Positions 1 through 5,757 are shown, counted from the first letter of the stretch. The stretch is DNA of 6,328 nt from CAIVAT01 sp038212325 (GCA_038212325.1 JBBQUQ010000133.1:1-6328); one strand, 5' to 3'. Made by a program: numbers and translations. Notes: generated from the sequence alone by a model not told the origin.

Positions 1-264
1 GTCCAATGCAGAAAAGGTCATATCATTTGTAGGTAGTTCAATTACATCGGAACAGATAATTTTAGGTTCTATTTCCTTTAAAAATCCGCCCCCGGAACCA
101 AGTTCAATGATTAAATCGTTTGGAAGATTTTTCATTTCGTCAATGAAGATTGAATACCAATCTTCATATAGTTTCCTTAAGAATTTCTTATGCTTGATTA
201 TTTCCCCGTGAAGCATGGTCCTTTCGGGTGAATCAAGCGAATGCTCGGTTTGGTATTTTCTCAT
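1..264 (-). CDS. Class I SAM-dependent methyltransferase, N-terminal 88 residues (cut by the left edge)
   Basis: Read on the minus strand from ATG at 264, the frame stays open for exactly 88 codons to base 1 and begins MRKYQTEHSL. Residues 51-63 read LIIELGSGGGFLK, the glycine-rich motif I that binds S-adenosylmethionine in Rossmann-fold methyltransferases; Glu54, Gly56, Gly58 and Gly60 fit the E/DxGxGxG pattern. SDV at 72-74 probably gives the acidic residue at the end of strand 2 that holds the ribose. The catalytic and substrate-binding part lies outside the window. A preceding AAGG sits only 2 nt from the ATG, too close for a normal ribosome binding site, so the start rests on the lack of other upstream starts and on the domain position. 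In a glycosyltransferase cluster it may methylate a sugar of the polymer, but that is inference. Its G+C is visibly lower than that of the glycosyltransferase genes. Confidence 0.8.
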   Translation of the reverse strand, partial: MRKYQTEHSLDSPERTMLHGEIIKHKKFLRKLYEDWYSIFIDEMKNLPNDLIIELGSGGGFLKEIEPKIICSDVIELPTNDMTFSALD

Positions 265-276
265 TACCTTTTTTTA

Positions 277-284
277 CAAAATTA
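277..284 (-). promoter_or_regulatory. Possible Bacteroidota -7 box for the methyltransferase gene
   Basis: On the minus strand bases 284 to 277 read TAATTTTG, a match to the Bacteroidota -7 consensus TAnnTTTG. I find no TTTG at the expected distance (about 19-22 nt) upstream, and the box lies only 12 nt from the ATG, so the leader would be very short. The gene follows a 154-base gap with an inverted repeat, so a separate promoter is plausible, but this box alone is weak evidence in AT-rich DNA. Confidence 0.25.
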
Positions 285-319
285 AACATTGCATCGAAAA
301 ACAGAAGGTTGCAGCCACT

Positions 320-398
320 GTGGTTCTCTGCGAAATTTCTCTGTGACCCTCTGTGTAATTATTTCACGGAGAACCACAGAGGGGGCACAGAGAACCAC
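320..398. repeat. Inverted repeat with tandem GAGAACCAC units (dispersed-repeat-like hairpin)
   Basis: GTGGTTCTCTG at 320-330 is the exact reverse complement of CAGAGAACCAC at 388-398. Inside it, CCCTCTGTG at 347-355 is the exact reverse complement of CACAGAGGG at 375-383. The two nested stems form one long imperfect hairpin with its apex in AT-rich DNA near 356-374. The right arm also carries GAGAACCAC twice, at 369-377 and 390-398, 21 bases apart. From memory, intergenic repeats built from CACAGAGAACCAC-type units are scattered through many bacterial genomes, including Bacteroidota. It lies between the end of the GT2 gene (419) and the methyltransferase start (264). In the transcribed direction it is not followed at once by a T-run, so it is not a textbook terminator. 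Confidence 0.75.
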
Positions 399-418
399 CG
401 AGAAAAAGTCCAATAAAA

Positions 419-1225
419 TCAATGTTTTTTCATTCTTAAAAACGGTTGCATTTTTTCCAGAACCGAATATACGAAAACAATGAGCCTGATTTTTATCCTG
501 TGTTTAAAAAGCAAAAAAGGAGTCTGGTTGTACCGTTTGTGTATTAAATATTGCTCTTCAAACTGCTGCTTAAAACCCAGTGAACTGATTGAATCTTTAT
601 GCACCCTGAAACACGCCAGGTCATCATCAACATAGCCGGGTCTTCCCTGCTGTGCCAGGCGGATCCACAGGTCATAATCCATGGCGGCAGGCAGGTCGGG
701 GTCAATCGGGCCTGCAGCCATCAGTGCCTCGCGCCTGATAAACACGGCTGGCTGTGAGATGAAATTCTCCACCAGCAACCGCTCATAGCTGTATTTTCGC
801 GCCGACCGGTTTTTATAGGCGGTTATCCATTTGCGGATCTCACGATCCTGCTCATCAACAATGCGGCAGTTTCCATAAAGCCATTGACAATCGGGATGCT
901 TGTCAAAAAAATCTGATGCTTTCTGCAAAGCCCCGGGAAGGTAAGTGTCGTCGGAGTTGAGCCATCCGATGATCTCCCCGCTGGCCATCGCGAAACCTTT
1001 ATTCAGGGCCTCCTGCATGCCGCGGTCGGGTTCTGAAACAACCCTGATGTTGCCCGCATACTTTTTGAGAATCTCCTGGGTTCCATCTGCGGAGTTTCCG
1101 TCGATAACGATGTGCTCTGCCTGAAATTTAACCTGCTGCATTGCAACGCTGTCGAGCGTGCGTTCAATAAACCCGGCCTGGTTGTAAGAGGGGGTTATGA
1201 TGGAGAATTTACAGGCTGTTTGCAT
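419..1225 (-). CDS. GT2 family glycosyltransferase (WcaA/WfgS-like)
   Basis: A 268-residue GT-A fold transferase that would move a sugar from a nucleotide-sugar donor to a growing lipid-linked glycan on the cytoplasmic side of the membrane. Visible in order: the N-terminal strand SIITPSYNQAGFI (residues 8-20); IDGNSADGT (41-49), with Asp42 at the nucleotide-binding position; SEPDRGMQEALNKG (64-77); the metal-binding DxD region NSDD at 90-93; SQPAVF at 157-162; and MDYDLW at 182-187, the usual place of the catalytic acidic residue, then FRVHKDS. The basic, hydrophobic C-terminus (residues 240-268) may touch the membrane. Length is normal for the family and the protein looks complete. The ATG overlaps the end of the upstream GT4 gene by 17 bp and has a good ribosome binding site inside that gene, so the two are probably translationally coupled. 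Donor, acceptor and linkage cannot be read from the sequence. Confidence 0.92.
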   Translation of the reverse strand: MQTACKFSIITPSYNQAGFIERTLDSVAMQQVKFQAEHIVIDGNSADGTQEILKKYAGNIRVVSEPDRGMQEALNKGFAMASGEIIGWLNSDDTYLPGALQKASDFFDKHPDCQWLYGNCRIVDEQDREIRKWITAYKNRSARKYSYERLLVENFISQPAVFIRREALMAAGPIDPDLPAAMDYDLWIRLAQQGRPGYVDDDLACFRVHKDSISSLGFKQQFEEQYLIHKRYNQTPFLLFKHRIKIRLIVFVYSVLEKMQPFLRMKKH

Positions 1226-2453
1226 CGATGGCCTCCCGGTATAACCTGATCATTTTATCTGCGACAACCGCTGAATCGAACACCGCCACCGCCCTTAGTC
1301 TTGCTGCTGCCCCGAGGTTCAGGCGGCGGCCTTCATCTTCAAGCACCCATCCGATCCCGTTTGCCAGGTCCTCAATTTCAAATGGTCTGGCCAGATAACC
1401 TGTTTCCCTATGGATCACAATATCCGGCAAACCGGTACAGGCAAAGGCCACCACGGGCGTGCTACAGGCCATTGCTTCTGTGGCGGCCTGCCCGAACACC
1501 TCCTGGGTCGAAGGAACGGCAACCACATCTGCCGCGGAATAGAGATCAACCAGAACTTTCTGGTCGTTCACCTCGCCGAAAAACCTGATATCCAACCCGG
1601 TAATATCTGTCGTTCCGGCCGACGACGAACCAAACACAACAAGCTGGCAATCTGTCTTGTTTAGTCTTTTCATCGCCTCAATCAACAAACTGAATCCTTT
1701 TTGGGGTGTGGTGGTGCCCCTGATCGCTCCAAATAAAACGATCGTTTTCCCGGCTGACAGACCAAGCCGCTTTCGGGCCTCTGCCCTGCCTGTCGACCTG
1801 AATGCCAGGGTATCCAGCCCATTCTGCACTACCACCACTTTTCGTCCCCCCAGCAAATGGCTTTCCATTACCTTTTGCGCCAGCCAATGGCTGGGGGTGG
1901 TGATGGTCAGGTTTTTCATCAGCGGATAGGTATGTTTCTTCCTGACAAAGACCCGGTGGCTCAAATCATTGTCATTTGATGAATGCAGTACCGGGCATTT
2001 CCCGCAGCCGTCGAGGTACCTCTCGCAATCGCCGGTGTAATGGCATCCCCCGGTAAAAGCCCACATGTCGTGGAGTGTCCATATCACAGGCCTGTCAATT
2101 TTCGCCAATGACTCTATCCTGATAAATCCCCCGGTGATCCAGTTCAGATGAACCACATCCGGATTTATCCGGTCAACCTCCGCGGCAATCCTGTCGGGGA
2201 TGAGCGAGGTGGAAAACAGCGTGCGGTTACGGGTAAAAACCACAGGAATCCCGAAGTCGATGAATGGTCTGAAGGGGTTAAGCAAACCAGATGCAGGCCA
2301 CGGTACAGTAGTCACCTTCGGATCGTGCGACCGCTTCTCCTGTACCAGGAAATACACCTCGTGCCCGGTAGCCTTTAATCCTTCAAAAAGCCTCCATGTC
2401 GCCCTGGCCGCACCACCCCGCTGATCGTTCGTACCAATGATTAAAATCCTCAT
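1209..2453 (-). CDS. GT4 family glycosyltransferase (WcaC-like)
   Basis: A 414-residue GT-B retaining glycosyltransferase. The N-terminal acceptor domain opens with MRILIIGTNDQRGGAARA (1-18), including the loop after strand 1 typical of the family. DVVHLNW at 99-105 and the signature HDMWAFTGGCHYTGDC at 128-143 follow, then the rest of a four-cysteine cluster (Cys137, Cys143, Cys150, Cys153). The C-terminal donor domain starts near VVVVQNGLD (206-214) and carries the GT4 EX7E motif, Glu318 to Glu326 in EVFGQAATE, followed by STPVVAF and GLPDIV, which bind the nucleotide sugar. Length matches the colanic-acid WcaC type, but WcaC itself is not claimed. AGGG (2459-2462) lies 5 nt before the ATG as a weak Shine-Dalgarno. 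The gene starts 26 bp after the stop of the upstream GT2 gene, across an octanucleotide repeat, and overlaps the downstream GT2 gene by 17 bp, so the three probably form one operon. Confidence 0.93.
   Translation of the reverse strand: MRILIIGTNDQRGGAARATWRLFEGLKATGHEVYFLVQEKRSHDPKVTTVPWPASGLLNPFRPFIDFGIPVVFTRNRTLFSTSLIPDRIAAEVDRINPDVVHLNWITGGFIRIESLAKIDRPVIWTLHDMWAFTGGCHYTGDCERYLDGCGKCPVLHSSNDNDLSHRVFVRKKHTYPLMKNLTITTPSHWLAQKVMESHLLGGRKVVVVQNGLDTLAFRSTGRAEARKRLGLSAGKTIVLFGAIRGTTTPQKGFSLLIEAMKRLNKTDCQLVVFGSSSAGTTDITGLDIRFFGEVNDQKVLVDLYSAADVVAVPSTQEVFGQAATEAMACSTPVVAFACTGLPDIVIHRETGYLARPFEIEDLANGIGWVLEDEGRRLNLGAAARLRAVAVFDSAVVADKMIRLYREAIDANSL
1232..1237 (-). promoter_or_regulatory. Shine-Dalgarno site for the GT2 gene, inside the end of the GT4 gene
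   Basis: On the minus strand these bases read GGGAGG and end 6 nt before the ATG at 1225. It is the only strong Shine-Dalgarno in the window. It supports that ATG as the true start and implies reinitiation or coupling with the overlapping upstream gene. Confidence 0.6.
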
Positions 2454-2462
2454 GATTACCCT

Positions 2463-2502
2463 GTTACCTTGTTACCTTGTTACCTTGTCACCTTGTCACC
2501 CC
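2463..2502. repeat. Octanucleotide tandem repeat across a stop codon, next to a poly-C tract
   Basis: Read on the plus strand, an 8-bp unit occurs five times: GTTACCTT at 2463, 2471 and 2479, GTCACCTT at 2487, then a degenerate GTCACCCC at 2495. It runs into C7 (2499-2505) and C5 (2507-2511) tracts. On the coding strand the unit is AAGGTAAC or AAGGTGAC. The upstream GT2 gene reads through two units as the C-terminal DKVTR, then stops at the TAA of the third (2480-2482). The other copies fill the 26-bp gap before the GT4 ATG, so AAGG is repeated ahead of that start. Because 8 is not a multiple of 3, adding or losing a unit of the in-frame part would shift the last codons. Confidence 0.85.
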
Positions 2503-3280
2503 CCCACCCCCGCACCCACTGCACCAACCCTTCCGGCAAAATCATGTATCCCAGTGAAAGCAATCCGACCCAACCGATGAAACATTGATGATACAACGTT
2601 TGCGGAAAAGTTAACTTCCTGTATTTCTTTACAATGGCAAAATGCTCACGCGCCGACTGTACCATCTTTAGATTCGACAATCCGGCAGCATCGAAAATCG
2701 CAACGGTCAACGGCAATTTTTTAAACCGGACGCCGGTTGAATACAAACCAAATAGGATGTTGAAGTCAGCACCGATCGGGAATGAAATGTCAAAACCAAC
2801 CCTGGTAACAAGTTCACGCCTGACAAATGCCGCCTGGTGACAGAAAACCATACCCTTAACCATATCTTCCGGCATGCCTGCCCGTTTGAAAACAAGCCGT
2901 CCAAGGGGATATGCAGCGATGCTGTCGCCATAAACAACACCATAATCTTCCAGGTTCGATGCGATAACCTTTGAAATCGTATCCTTCCCGGTAAAAACAT
3001 CCCCTGCATTCATAAAATTTACCCAGTCACCGGTTGCTTTGGCCAACCCTTTGTTCATTGCATCGTAAATACCCTGGTCGGGTTCGGAGATCCAGTAAGC
3101 GATGTTTTCTGCATTTGATTTGATCACCTCCGCCGTACCATCAGCAGAACCGCCATCGATCACGATAAATTCCACGCAAGGATAATCCTGCCCGAGAACG
3201 CTGCTGATCGTTTTCCGCAGCTCTTCAACCGCATTCCGGACAACGGTGATGATGGTTACTTTAGGATGTGAGACGGTCAT
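2480..3280 (-). CDS. GT2 family glycosyltransferase (WfgS-like subgroup)
   Basis: A 266-residue GT-A fold enzyme that should add one sugar to a polysaccharide repeat unit. Visible: KVTIITVVRNAVEEL (7-21); FIVIDGGSADGT (38-49); the subgroup signature YWISEPDQGIYDAMNKG (62-78); GDWVNFMNAGD (84-94), where NAGD stands in the metal-binding DxD position; CHQAAFVRR (147-155); and GADF at 170-173 as the likely catalytic acidic region. NAGD is a usual variant here and does not imply loss of activity. The C-terminal ~45 residues are hydrophobic and aromatic (FIGWVGLLSLGYMILPEG) and may contact the membrane. The last residues (GWGGDKVTR) are encoded by poly-G and the octanucleotide repeat, so the C-terminus is probably not conserved. 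The start has no Shine-Dalgarno but lies 20 nt below a good -7 box. It resembles the GT2 at 419-1225 along the N-terminal half, so the two may be old paralogues. Confidence 0.92.
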   Translation of the reverse strand: MTVSHPKVTIITVVRNAVEELRKTISSVLGQDYPCVEFIVIDGGSADGTAEVIKSNAENIAYWISEPDQGIYDAMNKGLAKATGDWVNFMNAGDVFTGKDTISKVIASNLEDYGVVYGDSIAAYPLGRLVFKRAGMPEDMVKGMVFCHQAAFVRRELVTRVGFDISFPIGADFNILFGLYSTGVRFKKLPLTVAIFDAAGLSNLKMVQSAREHFAIVKKYRKLTFPQTLYHQCFIGWVGLLSLGYMILPEGLVQWVRGWGGDKVTR

Positions 3281-3299
3281 TCAAAGCTTTTTAGATTTG

Positions 3300-3333
3300 C
3301 AAATTTATCCACCATAACTGAATATTTTGCAAA
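3300..3333 (-). promoter_or_regulatory. Candidate Bacteroidota promoter for the three-gene glycosyltransferase operon
   Basis: On the minus strand TTTG (3333-3330) is followed after 22 nt by TAAATTTG (3307-3300), matching the Bacteroidota -33/-7 pattern TTTG...TAnnTTTG with a slightly long spacer. Transcription would begin near 3294, giving a leader of roughly 14 nt before the ATG at 3280. It lies just downstream of the hairpin element, as expected if the gene group ending at 3583 and the group beginning at 3280 are separate transcripts. Confidence 0.5.
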
Positions 3334-3336
3334 AAC

Positions 3337-3552
3337 ATTCATGAGTCCAGTATAAAAAGGATGAAATTTGTTTCCAAATGAATTACCTCCAGCTTTTACT
3401 GGAGGTTTGAGGAATTCATTAAATAATTGGCTTTAGCCAAACAATTAAATGTCAATTATTTGGCTAAAGCCGAGTTCATTTTCCACCTCTAACCAATAGC
3501 TAAAGCTATTGGCAATTCAAAATTGATGAGTTTTTATACCGGACTCATTCAT
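3337..3552. mobile_element. Non-coding hairpin-rich element with terminal inverted repeats (REP/MITE-like)
   Basis: Almost the whole 302-base gap between two genes is occupied by this structure. ATGAGTCCAGTATAAAAA at 3341-3358 is matched by its reverse complement at 3531-3548 with a single mismatch (17 of 18). ATTCAT flanks both sides directly (3337-3342 and 3547-3552) and may be a target-site duplication, although its last two bases overlap the inverted repeat. Inside are perfect or near-perfect hairpins: ATTTG/CAAAT (3366-3379), ACCTCCAG/CTGGAGGT (3385-3406), an 18-bp stem with one mismatch (3429-3446 with 3454-3471) whose arms each contain GGCTTTAGCC or its complement, and CCAATAGC-TAAA-GCTATTGG (3493-3512). 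No reading frame of note lies inside. It could be a non-autonomous element moved in trans, for example by a REP-associated Y1 transposase, which is not in this window. A transcript of it would be highly structured. Confidence 0.7.
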
Positions 3553-3582
3553 ATTTTAGGTTACAATTGAAAATGCGTTCAA

Positions 3583-4506
3583 CTACCCGTTAGCAATTTT
3601 TGCATAGCAGGAATAAAGCAGCCACCGAATTTTAAGTTGAAACTTTTTCTTGTTTTTGACAAAAAAGACGATTTGCCTGAAACATGACACATAGCGTGCG
3701 TTAACAGCTACCAGGTGCGCTTTCTGACGTGCTGAATACCGTTCAAACAATCCAATGATCTGCAGCAACACCAGCTTTTCCCTTTCCTCAGCAGGATGAA
3801 ACGATTCGATGAACGTCCTTAACAAGGCAGAATATTTTTCCACCGCCATCAATCGTACTTCAACATCACCGGTCGCTGAAATCTGAAACGGCGACAGCCG
3901 CCAGTCGGCAAGCGGCCTGGGGCTGTATGCAATTCCTTCATGTATCGCCAGTTGGAACCAGGTAAGGTCATCAGAACCCCAGGCCAGCGGCAAATCGACA
4001 AATCCTCCGATCTCCTTCAGTTTTTTCGTTCTTACGACAAACTCCGGTGCAAATTGCTCCCGGTCTCCAATTACCCTGTGCAGGATAAAGTCAAGACCTG
4101 TCTCAAAATCCGGACAGATGGCAGTCTGCGCCAGCAATTCACCCCCGGCATTGATCTTCCTTACCCGGCAATGCAGGATACCGCACAATGGGTATTTGGC
4201 CGACAGCATATTCATTTCCATCAGAAAATCAGGATGGTAACGGTCATCATCCGAAAAAAGTACGAAAAATTCCCCCGTTGCAAACGACAGCACCTTGTTC
4301 CAGTTCTCAACAACCGGCAGCGCCACCCCTCCTTCGTAGTATAGAATTCTTAGATCTGCAAACGATTTTACAATATTCCTGATCGCTTCGTCCGACCGGT
4401 CGTTGTACACGATCAGTTCAAAATCAGTGAAATTCTGATCCAGGACGCTTTGTATCGCTTCCTGCAGAAACTGCGGTTTAATGGCCGGTAACCCGATGCT
4501 GATCAT
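3583..4506 (-). CDS. GT2 family glycosyltransferase
   Basis: A 307-residue GT-A fold transferase, starting directly with strand 1 (MISIGLPAIKPQFLQEAIQS) without extra N-terminal sequence. Other marks: FELIVYNDRSDE at 29-40, with Asp36 for the nucleotide; ENWNKVLSFATGEF (67-80); FSDDD at 84-88 as the metal-binding DxD; APEFVVRTKKLKEIGGF (153-169), the usual acceptor-side segment; WGSDDLTW at 176-183 as the likely catalytic base region; and DWRLSPFQIS at 201-210, where W-R is typical near the end of the catalytic domain. The tail (residues 270-307) is rich in Lys, Arg and aromatic residues and could bind the membrane surface. The ATG overlaps the TGA of the upstream gene as ATGA (4503-4506), a sign of translational coupling; no Shine-Dalgarno is present. 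Donor and acceptor sugars are unknown. Confidence 0.9.
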   Translation of the reverse strand: MISIGLPAIKPQFLQEAIQSVLDQNFTDFELIVYNDRSDEAIRNIVKSFADLRILYYEGGVALPVVENWNKVLSFATGEFFVLFSDDDRYHPDFLMEMNMLSAKYPLCGILHCRVRKINAGGELLAQTAICPDFETGLDFILHRVIGDREQFAPEFVVRTKKLKEIGGFVDLPLAWGSDDLTWFQLAIHEGIAYSPRPLADWRLSPFQISATGDVEVRLMAVEKYSALLRTFIESFHPAEEREKLVLLQIIGLFERYSARQKAHLVAVNARYVSCFRQIVFFVKNKKKFQLKIRWLLYSCYAKIANG

Positions 4507-5597
4507 AAGGAACGGTAGATTGTGGAATTGATGAAACTCTCACGGAAATAGTCGCCTGTTAATTTATCTTTCAATGGATGATTGACCAGGTAGTTGTGGG
4601 TCTCCCTTACCAGGTCGAAGTTTTCCGCCTTCATCGCCGCTTCTTCGAGCGAGTTGAAGTAAAAAGGATAATCATGACCCAGGTATTCCATCACCGGCTC
4701 AATCGGGTTCACCAGCACCGGCGTGTTTCGTGCAATGCATTCGATGATGGCATTGTTGGCGCTGGCATCGATCAGGTCAAGAAACAGGATGTTTTCCGAC
4801 AATAACTGGTCATAGCGCCTGTTCGCGAGGAAATCCACTTGGGTCACACTCTCGAGTACCTTTTGATCGATGCGGTCTTTCCCCTCCATGTGTTCCAGTT
4901 CCAGCTTTAAATGGCGTTCCATGCCTGCATCCTGTTTGAGCAGGATGGTTTTCCTGTAACCCCTTACATTAAGCAGATAAATGGAATATATTCGCCTGAG
5001 CCACCAGCCGGACTGGACGATTTTTTTTTCGCGGTTGGCGGCAAACCTTTCGAAACTCCAGGTAAGTTCCGGAAATTCAACAGGATGCAGCAGGTTCTCT
5101 ACCGGGAAATCAAATTGCGGAGCGAGGTGTTGCTGATGATAGCGTGAAAGGGTGAAAAGCCCCTGGCAATATGGCGCACTGTTTTTCCACGCCGCTGAAC
5201 TGAAAATCGCCTCATTGGATTGTTTCGCTTGAAACCACCCGGGCACCCCCGGGGGAACGTGGATAAAGCCGGCCCAGGGCCTGGCATATCCCTTGAAACC
5301 ACGTTGCCCGTCAGAAAAGGTACGGTCAATAAAAGCATCCAGGAAAACTCCATTCGGATTGTGCAGGTCACTGAGATTGCGCATGGCGAAATTCCATCCG
5401 CTGCGGTGCATCCCGTATAGCCGGTGGGTTTGGCCGGAAAGATCTATTTTCCCGGCATGGTTTCTGACAGAGAAGCCAGTTTTTTTCATGAGTTTGTTGA
5501 AATATCTGGCCCAGGTTGCCTTTTTCTCATGGAAGAAATACCTCAGCATCACCTTCTTGTTCGGGGATTTTAGAAATGTTGTAAGGCGGTTGAACAT
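4503..5597 (-). CDS. Putative GT-B-like glycosyltransferase of a poorly characterised family
   Basis: A 364-residue protein with no named family that I recognise with certainty. The C-terminal segment at 274-315 (around IDASANNAIIECIARNTP, then LVNP, then EYLG and YPFYF) resembles the donor-binding half of GT-B enzymes: Glu286 followed by NTPVLVNP occupies the place of the second Glu of EX7E plus the 'G-T-P-V' strand, but the first Glu is missing. The middle part (WAGFIHVPPGVPGWF, 108-122; FTLSRYHQQHL, 148-158; VQSGWWLRRIYSIY, 194-207) fits a two-Rossmann arrangement. I recall similar ones, mostly called hypothetical or glycosyltransferase, in Bacteroidota polysaccharide loci. Residues 1-50 are basic with no signal peptide. 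It is the first gene after a candidate promoter and overlaps the GT2 gene by 4 bp, which supports a shared role. The start has no Shine-Dalgarno. Confidence 0.7.
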   Translation of the reverse strand: MFNRLTTFLKSPNKKVMLRYFFHEKKATWARYFNKLMKKTGFSVRNHAGKIDLSGQTHRLYGMHRSGWNFAMRNLSDLHNPNGVFLDAFIDRTFSDGQRGFKGYARPWAGFIHVPPGVPGWFQAKQSNEAIFSSAAWKNSAPYCQGLFTLSRYHQQHLAPQFDFPVENLLHPVEFPELTWSFERFAANREKKIVQSGWWLRRIYSIYLLNVRGYRKTILLKQDAGMERHLKLELEHMEGKDRIDQKVLESVTQVDFLANRRYDQLLSENILFLDLIDASANNAIIECIARNTPVLVNPIEPVMEYLGHDYPFYFNSLEEAAMKAENFDLVRETHNYLVNHPLKDKLTGDYFRESFINSTIYRSL

Positions 5598-5618
5598 ATT
5601 ATTGTGTGATCATAATGA

Positions 5619-5634
5619 TGGGGCTAAAGCCCCA
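5619..5634. repeat. GGGGCTAAAGCCCC palindrome in the leader of the GT-B-like gene
   Basis: TGGGGC (5619-5624), TAAA (5625-5628) and GCCCCA (5629-5634) form a 6-bp stem with a 4-base loop. The TAAA loop and the GCTAAAGC core are the same as in the hairpin at 3493-3512, so it is probably a single REP-like relative of the larger element. It lies 22 nt upstream of the ATG at 5597, between that ATG and the candidate promoter, and would be in the 5' leader of the mRNA. No poly-T follows, so a terminator role is not supported. Confidence 0.6.
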
Positions 5635-5683
5635 GCTTGCATTTATTTTTTAATCTGCCTATGCAATACGTCTGTAAAATTAC

Positions 5684-5715
5684 CAAACATAATGAAGATT
5701 CTCGTCGTATGCAAA
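5684..5715 (-). promoter_or_regulatory. Candidate Bacteroidota promoter for the 4503-5597 / 3583-4506 operon
   Basis: On the minus strand TTTG (5715-5712) and TATGTTTG (5691-5684) are separated by exactly 20 nt, a full match to the Bacteroidota consensus. Transcription would begin near 5678, giving a leader of about 80 nt that includes the GGGGCTAAAGCCCC palindrome. It overlaps the start of the plus-strand gene remnant at 5692, so it may be either a promoter kept from the original divergent arrangement or a chance match. Confidence 0.5.
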
Positions 5716-5757
5716 AACATTCCAAAACCGGATCAAAGTTCAGGCGACCACAAGTTC
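5692..5757 (+). pseudogene. Remnant: first ~22 codons of a plus-strand glycosyltransferase gene
   Basis: From ATG at 5692 the plus strand reads MKILVVCKNIPKPDQSSG followed by DHKF. This looks like the start of a GT-B glycosyltransferase: a hydrophobic first strand (KILVVCKN), then IPKPD and SSGD, as in polysaccharide transferases beginning MKIL-V-NIP-P. After residue 22 the frame stays open only to 5829 and the residues (ENVQAVHRGS onward) no longer resemble any such enzyme in this or the other two frames; a normal protein would be ~350-400 residues. The frame ends inside the end of hipA on the other strand. The simplest reading is a gene cut off about base 5757, with the hipA block joined to it. 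It is divergent to the gene at 4503-5597. Only 22 residues are available, so homology is a judgement from pattern. Confidence 0.5.

Noticed and set aside
228..483. Two short plus-strand frames of about 60 codons
   Set aside because: They run across the inverted repeat and the edges of the flanking minus-strand genes; the peptides are just translations of the repeat.
2463..2502. Tandem repeats as a possible CRISPR array
   Set aside because: The unit is 8 bp with no spacers; it is a simple short tandem repeat.
2999..3010. NAGD instead of DxD as a sign of a dead glycosyltransferase
   Set aside because: NAGD is a usual variant in the WfgS-like GT2 subgroup and the other motifs are intact.
3385..3512. 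Hairpins as intrinsic terminators for the upstream operon
   Set aside because: None is followed by a run of T in the direction of transcription; repeat origin explains them better, though an effect on mRNA ends is possible.
3940..4344. 134-codon plus-strand open frame
   Set aside because: It is antisense to the well-supported GT2 gene at 3583-4506 and its translation shows no domain or hydrophobic pattern of its own.
5293..5691. Plus-strand frame leading into the remnant from 5293
   Set aside because: This upstream part is antisense to the gene at 4503-5597 and then crosses the palindrome region; glycosyltransferase likeness begins only at the internal ATG at 5692.
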